44,536 nt of DNA from the NCBI GenBank assembly GCA_964352715.1, contig CAYGSU010000032.1:1-44536 (forward strand). The letters are read 5' to 3'. The notes under the pieces are model-generated. The model was not told the origin of the DNA and did no database searches. It worked only from the letters and a program-made list of their open reading frames with translations. Shown here in pieces: positions 16,050 to 22,684 of the stretch. The stretch's first letter is position 1. Every line of letters begins with the position of its first letter. The position numbers and the translations under genes are program-made. The stretch is from JAVKBW01 sp964352715. GTDB taxonomy: Bacteria > Pseudomonadota > Alphaproteobacteria > UBA8366 > Aestuariispiraceae.

Positions 16050-16529
16050 ATGCGTTTTGGAAAGAAAATCGCCATTCCCATCGCTGCACCGGCTCTGGCT
16101 ATCGCCCTGTCGATGTCAACGCCGCTGGCAGCCGCGACGAACAAAACGGATGAAACCGTTCGTGCGGCAGACGTGCGTGCAGAAATCGCCGAAACCGTCG
16201 ACACCATCGGCGAATACACAGCAAAGCAGCGTGACGTCGCCATAGCTTCGGCGGAAAAGTTGCTTGCCGATATCGACGCTGCACTGGACCGGTATGAAAA
16301 CGGTTTGCGCGAAAACTGGGATGATCTGACCGAAGAAACCAAAGAGAAAACCCGCGCTGCAATGGAAAAATTGCGCCAGGAGCGGAACGAGCTGGCGGAC
16401 ACCGTCAACGAGATGAAATCCGGCGCGGATAGCGCCTGGGACGATCTTGTTGCAGGCTTTTCCGACGCCTGGGACGAACTGGAAGAGTCCTGGGAGGAAA
16501 CAGACAACGCTTCCAGTACCAGTTTGTAG
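16050..16529 (+). CDS. Exported sll1863-type helical stress-response protein (periplasmic paralog)
   Basis: The 159-residue product has a signal peptide (MRFGKK, hydrophobic core, cleavage near PLAAA) followed by a long amphipathic coiled coil rich in Glu, Lys and Ala. Its tail, NEMKSGADSAWDDLVAGF followed by DAWDELEES, aligns without gaps with the tail of the preceding small protein. ATG at 16050 is preceded by AAGGAGAA. A strong intrinsic terminator follows the stop by about 30 bases, marking the end of the two-gene unit. I infer a periplasmic, membrane-shielding or osmotic-stress role only from the family label; nothing in the sequence is catalytic. Confidence 0.8.
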   Translation: MRFGKKIAIPIAAPALAIALSMSTPLAAATNKTDETVRAADVRAEIAETVDTIGEYTAKQRDVAIASAEKLLADIDAALDRYENGLRENWDDLTEETKEKTRAAMEKLRQERNELADTVNEMKSGADSAWDDLVAGFSDAWDELEESWEETDNASSTSL

Positions 16530-16559
16530 GAATAAAAAGAGCATTTTCGTGCCGGAAAC

Positions 16560-16589
16560 GGGCGCACGCCGCAAGGCGCGCGCCTTTTT
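16560..16589 (+). terminator. Rho-independent terminator of the sll1863-type gene pair
   Basis: GGCGCACGCC (16561-16570) pairs with GGCGCGCGCC (16575-16584) around a GCAA tetraloop with one A-C mismatch, followed directly by TTTTT. It has the composition and position of an efficient plus-strand terminator. Confidence 0.88.
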
Positions 16590-16611
16590 CTTTGGCCGAC
16601 TGCCCGCAGGC

Positions 16612-16851
16612 TCAGGACAAGTCGAGCAGGCGGTCAACTTCATCGAGCTTGCGCAGTCCGCGCAGAATCTTGATGAAATTGAGCAGGGATATCTGTTCGC
16701 CGTTTTCTGCCTGGCGGATGATGTTGATGGAAACGCCCGTGGCGAAATGGCAGGCGTCGTAATCCATTTCCCGATAGAGGCGCACACTTTTGATGCGTTT
16801 TCCAAGCTCTCGCAGGATCGCCTTGTCGGTTTGTCCGTTGTGTATGATCAT
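16612..16851 (-). CDS. Small XRE-family helix-turn-helix regulator
   Basis: The 79-residue protein resembles short HipB-like regulators. It begins MIIHNGQTDKAILRELGKRI, followed by KSVRLYREMDYDACHFATGV, SINIIRQAENG (recognition helix and turn), and SLLNFIKILRGLRKLDEVDRLL. The second helix (YDACHFATGV) departs from the usual T-Q-x-x-L-A pattern, so its DNA contacts may be unusual. No HipA-type kinase or toxin gene is adjacent. Two perfect inverted repeats lie just upstream, which fits autoregulation. It is convergent with the stress-protein pair and follows the DUF6165 gene on the same strand. Confidence 0.8.
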   Translation of the reverse strand: MIIHNGQTDKAILRELGKRIKSVRLYREMDYDACHFATGVSINIIRQAENGEQISLLNFIKILRGLRKLDEVDRLLDLS

Positions 16852-16873
16852 GATGTTCCCGTCCCCCCGCAGA

Positions 16874-16931
16874 CAACCGTTTCGGTTGCACGCGGAACCA
16901 CATTACCCTATCAAATTTTATCGAAAATTTG
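16874..16931 (-). promoter_or_regulatory. Two inverted repeats upstream of the small XRE regulator
   Basis: CAACCG-TTT-CGGTTG occupies 16874-16888, and CAAATTTT-ATCG-AAAATTTG occupies 16912-16931. Both are perfect dyads and lie 23-80 bases before the regulator's start codon. The second lies in an AT-rich stretch where a promoter would be expected. They are candidate operators for the XRE protein; binding is inferred. Confidence 0.45.
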
Positions 16932-16957
16932 GTTTTTGGCCACATATCTGTGTGTTG

Positions 16958-17344
16958 CTAATACGCGGCGTAGGATTTTTCCTCGACCAGATCCGATTTT
17001 AACAGCGTATTCAATTGACGTTTCAGGTCAGCCCGTTTGTCGTTGGTTTTGTAGACTGAGCGCGCCAGTTCGATAAACCGGTCGCCGAAATTTCCCTGTC
17101 TTTCGCAGTCGCGAATCTCGTCCTCAATGTCCCACAGCATCTGATTTACCGTTCTGAGGCCATCGCACAAAGCCTCGGCTTCAGCCGGAAGCGGGCCGTC
17201 CTGATCGCGTACTGCAATAAGCGCCATCCGTTCCCTTTCGACATTCGCCAGGGCGGCGGGATCACCAAGTTTATCGCGCTTGATTTCCAGAATGCTGATC
17301 TTGTCCAGCAGTTCACCCCAGGAAACCGGTGCCGTCACCGCCAT
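16958..17344 (-). CDS. DUF6165 family protein
   Basis: The 128-residue product begins MAVTAPVSWGELLDKISILE and continues IKRDKLGDPAALANVERE, a helical protein that matches the DUF6165 family I remember beside TPR/glycosyltransferase genes. The remainder is charged helix (VNQMLWDIEDEIRDCERQG, then FIELARSVYKTNDKRADLKR). The start at 17344 is supported by GGAGGAAGAG directly upstream. The same frame stays open to 17728, but that part is antisense to the next gene. It is divergent from the TPR-glycosyltransferase gene (118-base gap). The association suggests a role in surface glycan or flagellar/protein glycosylation, but its function is unknown. Confidence 0.82.
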   Translation of the reverse strand: MAVTAPVSWGELLDKISILEIKRDKLGDPAALANVERERMALIAVRDQDGPLPAEAEALCDGLRTVNQMLWDIEDEIRDCERQGNFGDRFIELARSVYKTNDKRADLKRQLNTLLKSDLVEEKSYAAY

Positions 17345-17462
17345 CTCTTCCTCCACGCCAATACATCCGATGCCAAAACGGTAGGCGGTTTCGCCACACC
17401 TTGCCAGTGCTAGACGATCAAAAGTTTTCCCCCTGCCGCATGAACCTGATAAGCCTAGACCC

Positions 17463-19067
17463 ATGACAGGGAATGCCGAAGATATACGGACAGAGGCGAT
17501 CCGTCTGGTAAATGCAGGCCAGACGGATGCCGCTGAAAAGTGTTGCCTGAATGGTCTGCACAGGCACGGAAACAATGGTTTGATCCTGCGAACGCTGGCC
17601 ACCATCCGGCATATGAAGGGCGACGCCGCCGGAGCCGCCGAGGCGCTGCACAATGCCATTGAGGCCGACCCGCAGGATGCCCTCGCCTGGGCTGATCTTG
17701 GCGCTGTCCTCGGCGGGCGGAATGACACGGCAGGCGCGATCCGGGCCTTGCATCGGGCCTATACAATCAACCCTGCCCTTCACGCCGCCGGACAGAATCT
17801 GGGTCTTGCGCTGATGAAGGCTAACCGGCCGGACGATGCAGCGGTTGTTTTCCGGCGTCTGATCGAAAGCGGCATTGAAAGCGCCCCGGTCTATGGCTGG
17901 CTCGGTCATGCCGAAGCAGCGCTCGACCATCCTGAACAGGCCGCGACAGCCTACCGGTCATCTCTTGCGCTCAACCCGGGCGACGCCAGCATCATGCTGA
18001 CCCTGGCGATTATCGAACGCGATCTCGGCGATCTGGCGGGAAGCATCGCACGGTTCGATGCGCTGCTGGCACAAGACCCGGACAATGCTGTTTACCGGTT
18101 TGCTCAGGCGCAGAACAGGCTGATTGCCGGCGACTTCGCGAACGGGTTCGCCGGCTACGAATGGCGGTGGAAACGGCCGGGCATGGTGCAACCCGATTTT
18201 GGCTGCCCGACCTGGAACGGCGAAAGGCTGGCCGGGAAAACCCTGCTGATCTATGACGAGCAGGGTCTGGGCGACACGCTTCAATTCTGCCGCTTCGTGC
18301 TTTCGGCGGTCGAGGCCGGCGCATCGGTAGCTCTGCTGGTTCGCGCCCGGCTCCGGCGGCTGATGACGGGCCTGTCCGATCACATTCGCATCGTCACCGA
18401 CGATCAGGCCCGCGATCTGGCCGCCGACTATGCCGTTCCCCTGATGAGCCTGCCCCGGCTGTTCGGCACCGATATCGAATCAATTCCTGCCCGCAGTCCA
18501 TACCTGTTCGCAGAGCCGCGTCTGACGGCTGACTGGGCTGCCCGCCTGACGGCACCGGACGACAGGCGACCGCGGATCGGCCTGATCTGGCAGGGCGACC
18601 CGAAAAGCCAGTCCGAAAAGGGGCGGTCGGTCGGATTCCAGACCATCGCGCCGCTGCTGGCGGACCGGGACAAACGGTTTTTCCTGCTGCAAACAGTTGA
18701 TGGACGCGACCAGCTTCAGGGCCACACCCTGCCTGACAATGTGACGGATCTGGGAGACCAGCTCGACACCGGCCCCGACGGTTTCGTCGATACTGCGGCC
18801 GTCATGCAGCACATGTCGCTTGTGATCACCAGCGATACCGGCCCGGCGCATCTGGCCGGAGCGCTGGGGCGCCCGACCTGGCTGATGGTCAAGAATGTGC
18901 CGGAATGGCGCTGGATGCTCGATCGGACAGACAGTCCCTGGTATCCGACCTTTCGTCTGTATCGCCAGGCCCGGCGGGGCGACTGGCAAGGTGTTGTCGA
19001 CCGGATGTCTGGCGATCTGGCCCGCCTGACGCAGGTCAGCGAGGTAGATAGTGAAAATTGCCCCTAA
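17463..19067 (+). CDS. TPR-repeat protein with C-terminal glycosyltransferase-9-like domain
   Basis: The 534-residue protein has two halves. Residues 5-215 are tandem tetratricopeptide repeats (for example LRTLATIRHMKGDAAGAAEA, DALAWADLGAVLGGRNDTAGAI, GQNLGLALMKANRPDDAAVV). From about 230 it has a GT9/heptosyltransferase-like domain: WRWKRPG, a motif TLLIYDEQGLGDTLQFCRF, PRIGLIWQGDP, and the nucleotide-sugar-binding tail VITSDTGPAHLAGALGRPTW followed by a WRWM segment. Such proteins are usually linked to glycosylation of surface polysaccharide or flagellin in alphaproteobacteria. Sugar donor and acceptor are not predictable here. The divergent DUF6165 gene supports the glycosylation context. 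Confidence 0.87.
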   Translation: MTGNAEDIRTEAIRLVNAGQTDAAEKCCLNGLHRHGNNGLILRTLATIRHMKGDAAGAAEALHNAIEADPQDALAWADLGAVLGGRNDTAGAIRALHRAYTINPALHAAGQNLGLALMKANRPDDAAVVFRRLIESGIESAPVYGWLGHAEAALDHPEQAATAYRSSLALNPGDASIMLTLAIIERDLGDLAGSIARFDALLAQDPDNAVYRFAQAQNRLIAGDFANGFAGYEWRWKRPGMVQPDFGCPTWNGERLAGKTLLIYDEQGLGDTLQFCRFVLSAVEAGASVALLVRARLRRLMTGLSDHIRIVTDDQARDLAADYAVPLMSLPRLFGTDIESIPARSPYLFAEPRLTADWAARLTAPDDRRPRIGLIWQGDPKSQSEKGRSVGFQTIAPLLADRDKRFFLLQTVDGRDQLQGHTLPDNVTDLGDQLDTGPDGFVDTAAVMQHMSLVITSDTGPAHLAGALGRPTWLMVKNVPEWRWMLDRTDSPWYPTFRLYRQARRGDWQGVVDRMSGDLARLTQVSEVDSENCP

Positions 19068-19225
19068 TTTCTTTTGCAGTGCAACAGGTATCTGGGGTCT
19101 ATTCTTTCGTTTTTGTTGTTTCGGTTGATCGGTACTAAACTAATTGGCGGTATCGTCTTTCCGAATTGTTAATATTCTTTTGGAATTATACCGGATTAAC
19201 CACGCCAGACAGAAGTTGGGGCAGG

Positions 19226-19759
19226 ATGGCAAAGGCGGCACGGGCAGGGGCAAATAGAGGCGGCAAGTCCAGTAACAAGCCGCTGATTATCGCATCCATT
19301 TTCATGGCCTTCTGCATAATCGGGCCATTGGCCGGATTCTATGCTTTTTCCAATGTCGGCCGCCTGTTTGCATTGGAAGATATCGACGCATCCGTCATTC
19401 TGCACACCAAGCCATTCCCGCTGGGCGACCGGGATGCCAGCACCACGGTTTATGTCGCCTCAATGAAACTGCCCGCTTACGAAGATGCCGAACGGTTATG
19501 CGATTACATGCCGTTGGTGCGGGATGCGATCAACCGTTTCGCGCAGACCCAGTTGAGTGCTTCTACCGATACGCCGGGGTCGTTGCAGAAATTCGATGTC
19601 GACCTTCTGGCGAAATATCTTCGCGAGGCGGTCAGACCGACAAAGATTCTCAGGGTATCGCTGCTGGAAGCCGATGAAGGGGTTCGCGACTTTGCAAAGA
19701 CCAACGTGTTCCTGAGCTGTTTCGGCGACCGGCTGTATTCTTCAAGACCTACCAAATAG
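19226..19759 (+). CDS. Membrane-anchored hypothetical protein (paralog A)
   Basis: I do not recognise the family. The 177-residue product (ATG at 19226, after GGGGCAGG) has a basic N-terminus, a single transmembrane segment at about 19-41 (PLIIASIFMAFCIIGPLAG), and a soluble domain probably in the periplasm. The soluble part contains KLPAYEDAERLCDYMPLVRD, AINRF, VDLLAKYLREAV and FLSCFGDRLY. The order (anchor, strand, helix with a conserved LC..MP..RD..N motif, helix, strand) resembles FliL-like proteins in outline, but I cannot claim homology. The next gene encodes a diverged copy. A start at 19166 is possible but would add residues unlike an N-terminus. Confidence 0.72.
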   Translation: MAKAARAGANRGGKSSNKPLIIASIFMAFCIIGPLAGFYAFSNVGRLFALEDIDASVILHTKPFPLGDRDASTTVYVASMKLPAYEDAERLCDYMPLVRDAINRFAQTQLSASTDTPGSLQKFDVDLLAKYLREAVRPTKILRVSLLEADEGVRDFAKTNVFLSCFGDRLYSSRPTK

Positions 19760-19780
19760 CCTGAAATCTCATGATTTCTT

Positions 19781-19798
19781 CTGTGATTCCGATCACAG
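19781..19798. promoter_or_regulatory. CRP/FNR-family-type palindromic binding site
   Basis: CTGTGATTCCGATCACAG is a 7-base perfect inverted repeat around TCCG and matches the TGTGA-N6-TCACA consensus for CRP exactly. It lies between the two paralogous anchored-protein genes, 22 bases after the first stop and 170 bases before the chosen start of the second. No T-run follows, so it is not a terminator. Which CRP/FNR-type protein binds is unknown. Confidence 0.6.
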
Positions 19799-19967
19799 AC
19801 ACGGACGTCACGACGCCTGTATTGTAGAGGTGCATGGTGGGACGATTCGGAGATGTCCCCCGATAAAGGCAACGCTTTGGAAACGGAGCGACGCAAAGTC
19901 ACCGGCCTACAATGACCAACCTGTCGGTCATCATGGCAGCGGAACCGCCGAAGGGAGAACCCCGGTC

Positions 19968-20480
19968 GTGAGAAGCGTGCTTATCTGTTCTTATACTTTG
20001 CTGGCTCTGTCGGTCACCGTACCGGCTGGCGTTGTTTTGACCCGCACCGATATTTCGTCCGTGATCGAAAATCTCGGCCAATCTGAACAGGATGCCGCCT
20101 GGGTCTACTCACCGGCTTTCGCCATCAGGGATATCGACGGCGCCATCCGGTCGTACAGCATCGCCTTCAGACTTTCCGACCGGGGCGAAGTGAACGCCCT
20201 GTGCAAATGGATGCCGGTGATCCGTGACAGCGTGAATTCAGCCGTTGTATCGGCAAAGCAGGTGTTCCTCGCCGACGGCAGCCGCGATACGCGACCGATT
20301 GTGTCGGAACTGAAGAACCGCATCCATTCCATTCTCGTGCAGCACAAGACCAAACAGATCGGCATTGTCGCCGCCGACAAGGTTCCGGCCATGCCCGACG
20401 GACCTGAAGCCGTCACCGTCTGCTACAATGACCGGGTCTACGAAGCCGGTCGAAGAGGACCGAATACCCTGATAGAATAA
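19968..20480 (+). CDS. Membrane-anchored or exported hypothetical protein (paralog B)
   Basis: This 170-residue product begins at GTG 19968, preceded by AAGGGAGAACC. The frame stays open to a GTG at 19830, but the added residues look non-coding and would hide the hydrophobic N-terminus. The first 27 residues (VRSVLICSYTLLALSVTVPAG) form a signal peptide or anchor. The mature part shares with the preceding gene product the pattern (L/A)..LC.(W/Y)MP(V/L)(I/R)RD(S/A)(V/I)N and a closing (F/V)..C(F/Y)(N/G)DR(V/L)Y. I interpret the two as diverged tandem copies. No function is known to me. Confidence 0.7.
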   Translation: MRSVLICSYTLLALSVTVPAGVVLTRTDISSVIENLGQSEQDAAWVYSPAFAIRDIDGAIRSYSIAFRLSDRGEVNALCKWMPVIRDSVNSAVVSAKQVFLADGSRDTRPIVSELKNRIHSILVQHKTKQIGIVAADKVPAMPDGPEAVTVCYNDRVYEAGRRGPNTLIE

Positions 20481-20499
20481 ACTCAGATCATTTCGGGGA

Positions 20500-21954
20500 T
20501 CAGTGGGTCAGGAATTGCCCGGTACGCGAGCCGGTGCTGATGCCATCCGCCCAGGCCAGTTCTCCATTGACGAAGACACGCCGGATACCGGCGGCCGGGC
20601 GCTCCGGTTCCTCGAACGTGGCGGTATCGGCGATTTTCTGCGGGTCGAACAGCACCATATCGGCGGCAAAGCCCGGGTAGATCAGCCCGCGGTCCTGCAA
20701 GCCGAAAGTTTCAGCCGACAGCCCGGTCATCTTGCGGATCGCATGCTGTAGCGAAAGAACAGCCTGTTCGCGGACATACCGGGCAAGCACCCGGGGAAAA
20801 GTTCCCCAGAGACGGGGATGCGGTTTCTGGCGGCCCGGCAATCCATCGGACCCGATCATCGAGGTCGGAAAGGCGAGAATCCGCCGCAGGTCTTCCTCAT
20901 CCATCTGGAAATACACAGCGCCGGCAGGGTCCAGCCGGTCGACAGCGTCGCGTTCGCTGCATCCCCAGTCGCGGGCGATATCCGCCAGCAGCCGGCCGCC
21001 GCATTCGGGATGCGGTTCTGACCACGCAACCAGCACCGATTCCGCCCCGTCGATGAACTTCGGAATCAGCGACGTGGCACTGGCGGTATAAGGGTAGACA
21101 TCCAGCGTCACATCCTGGCTCTGCTGCGCCTTGTCGATCAGCTTCAGCGTTTCGATGCTACGGCCGTAGTTTTTCGGCCCGGCGCATTTGTGATGCGAAA
21201 TCACCACCCGCGCCCCGGCCTGTCGCCCGGTTTCAAGGGTTTCCTTCACTGCCTCGACAACATTGTCGCCTTCGTCGCGCATATGCGTGGTGTAGATCGC
21301 ATTCGAATGATGGCTCAGCACTTTCGCGAGCGTGACCATCTCGTCCATCGTCGCCTTCTCGGCGGGCGGATAGTCGAGACCGGAACTCAGCCCGATCGCG
21401 CCTTGCGCCAGCGCCGTGTCGAGCGCACCGGCCATGGCGTCGATTTCGTAGGGAGAGGCTGCGGCCGAAAGGTCACCCCGCATTGAATTAAGGCGTAGCG
21501 ACGAATGACCGACAAGCAGGGCGACATTCACCGCAGCCGGGCTGGCTTCAATAGCCGTCCGGTAATCGGCAACTGTCGGGTAGCGGTACACATCCGGCGT
21601 GCCCAACAGCGGAAACGGTGGCGGCATCCGGTCAGCAGAGGCGAGCGGCGCGGCGCTCATGCCGCAATTGCCGGCGATAACCGTGGTCACCCCCTGCGAC
21701 AGCTTGAACGGCATGTCGGGTGTATTGAACACAGCGACATCATCATGCGTGTGCACATCAATGAAACCGGGACACAGAACCAGACCGGTCCCGTTAATCC
21801 GTTCCCTGGCATTGCAGTCGGATAAAACCCCGATTTCTGCAATTTTGCCATCCTTGACCGAAACATCGGCACCGAAACCGGGCCAGCCGGTTCCGTCAAC
21901 GACGAGTGCGTTTTCAATTACCAGATCGACCTTACCGGCCATTTGCCCCATCAC
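20500..21954 (-). CDS. D-aminoacylase-like amidohydrolase (N-acyl-D-amino-acid deacylase family)
   Basis: The 484-residue length and motifs fit the D-aminoacylase branch of the amidohydrolase superfamily, zinc enzymes that hydrolyse N-acyl-D-amino acids. Visible are GLVLCPGFIDVHTHDD with the metal ligands H68 and H70, IAGNCGMS with the bridging Cys at about 97, SSGLDYPP, IYTTHMRDEGD, ISHHKCAGPKNYGRS and the late catalytic-Asp segment MIGSDGLPG. RLWGTFPRVL follows, typical of the group. ATG at 21954 is used; MAGKVDLV at 21942 is an alternative. It is the last gene of a minus-strand unit with DUF3726, an unknown protein and an M19-like dipeptidase. The true substrate may be any N-acyl or N-carbamoyl amino acid. 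Confidence 0.85.
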   Translation of the reverse strand: MMGQMAGKVDLVIENALVVDGTGWPGFGADVSVKDGKIAEIGVLSDCNARERINGTGLVLCPGFIDVHTHDDVAVFNTPDMPFKLSQGVTTVIAGNCGMSAAPLASADRMPPPFPLLGTPDVYRYPTVADYRTAIEASPAAVNVALLVGHSSLRLNSMRGDLSAAASPYEIDAMAGALDTALAQGAIGLSSGLDYPPAEKATMDEMVTLAKVLSHHSNAIYTTHMRDEGDNVVEAVKETLETGRQAGARVVISHHKCAGPKNYGRSIETLKLIDKAQQSQDVTLDVYPYTASATSLIPKFIDGAESVLVAWSEPHPECGGRLLADIARDWGCSERDAVDRLDPAGAVYFQMDEEDLRRILAFPTSMIGSDGLPGRQKPHPRLWGTFPRVLARYVREQAVLSLQHAIRKMTGLSAETFGLQDRGLIYPGFAADMVLFDPQKIADTATFEEPERPAAGIRRVFVNGELAWADGISTGSRTGQFLTH

Positions 21955-22009
21955 CCGGCTTGGGAATTACCCGCCCGGTTGCCCCTGCTATTCGTACTCT
22001 ATTCTTTGT

Positions 22010-22684
22010 CTATTCGTTATCTATCGCCCCGGCGCCCGCCCCTGCCTGCCGCGAACTTTCGGACGCCGGTACCATTGTTTTTCCTGCAAACACAACAGCG
22101 TCTGCCCAGTCAGTATCAGCCACGTCGATGCCATTATCCAGACTTTCATGGTACATGAGTGTGAATTTTCTAGCCTCGCACCCGGAATGATAGAGATCTG
22201 AAAGGGTTATACTGACAGAAGCCATTTGCTTGAGTGACGGCAAGCCTGCTTCAGCCGCAACCCCTTCTGGCAAACACAGGATCGGCACACTATCGAAGGA
22301 TACAAGAACACCTTTCCCGACCTGTTGCGCCGCTTCCGCGAGAGGCGGCAGACACAGCAGCGGCGCGAATACCGACGCAGCGGAAAGCGGAACGGGTGTT
22401 CCCGAAACAGCATCGGCGCACAGTCTGTCCGCGGCCGCCGGGCCGAAGAACAGGGCATTGACCGGTTCTTCAATTACCGCTTCCCGATCGTTTTCCCGGA
22501 AGCCGGTCGGGTCCGGCACAGGACCGGACAATGCCTCGATACACAGCCGCACCCCGCTCGCCCCGGTCGCTTCGAGCCATGCGCCGCTGCGCCCCGCATC
22601 CTCCGCAAGACCCAGCGGCCAGCCCGCGCCGATAACCGCCTTGCGCAGGGTCGTTTCGATCTCATTGATCGACCGCCGGGTCAT
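22010..22684 (-). CDS. DUF3726 family protein
   Basis: The protein (224 residues from ATG 22684) begins MTRRSINEIETTLRKAVIGA, followed by GWPLGLAEDAGRSGAWLEATG. This N-terminal helix pair is what I remember for DUF3726, a family with no known activity. The rest is Ala/Leu-rich with VNALFFGPAAADRLCADAVS and near the end FTLMYHESLDNGID. The start forms an ATGA overlap with the stop of the upstream 569-residue gene, so translation is coupled. An upstream ATG at 22711 is possible but would overlap the neighbour more. Its conserved pairing with the upstream gene and amino-acid hydrolases suggests a shared, undescribed catabolic role. Confidence 0.78.
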   Translation of the reverse strand: MTRRSINEIETTLRKAVIGAGWPLGLAEDAGRSGAWLEATGASGVRLCIEALSGPVPDPTGFRENDREAVIEEPVNALFFGPAAADRLCADAVSGTPVPLSAASVFAPLLCLPPLAEAAQQVGKGVLVSFDSVPILCLPEGVAAEAGLPSLKQMASVSITLSDLYHSGCEARKFTLMYHESLDNGIDVADTDWADAVVFAGKTMVPASESSRQAGAGAGAIDNE

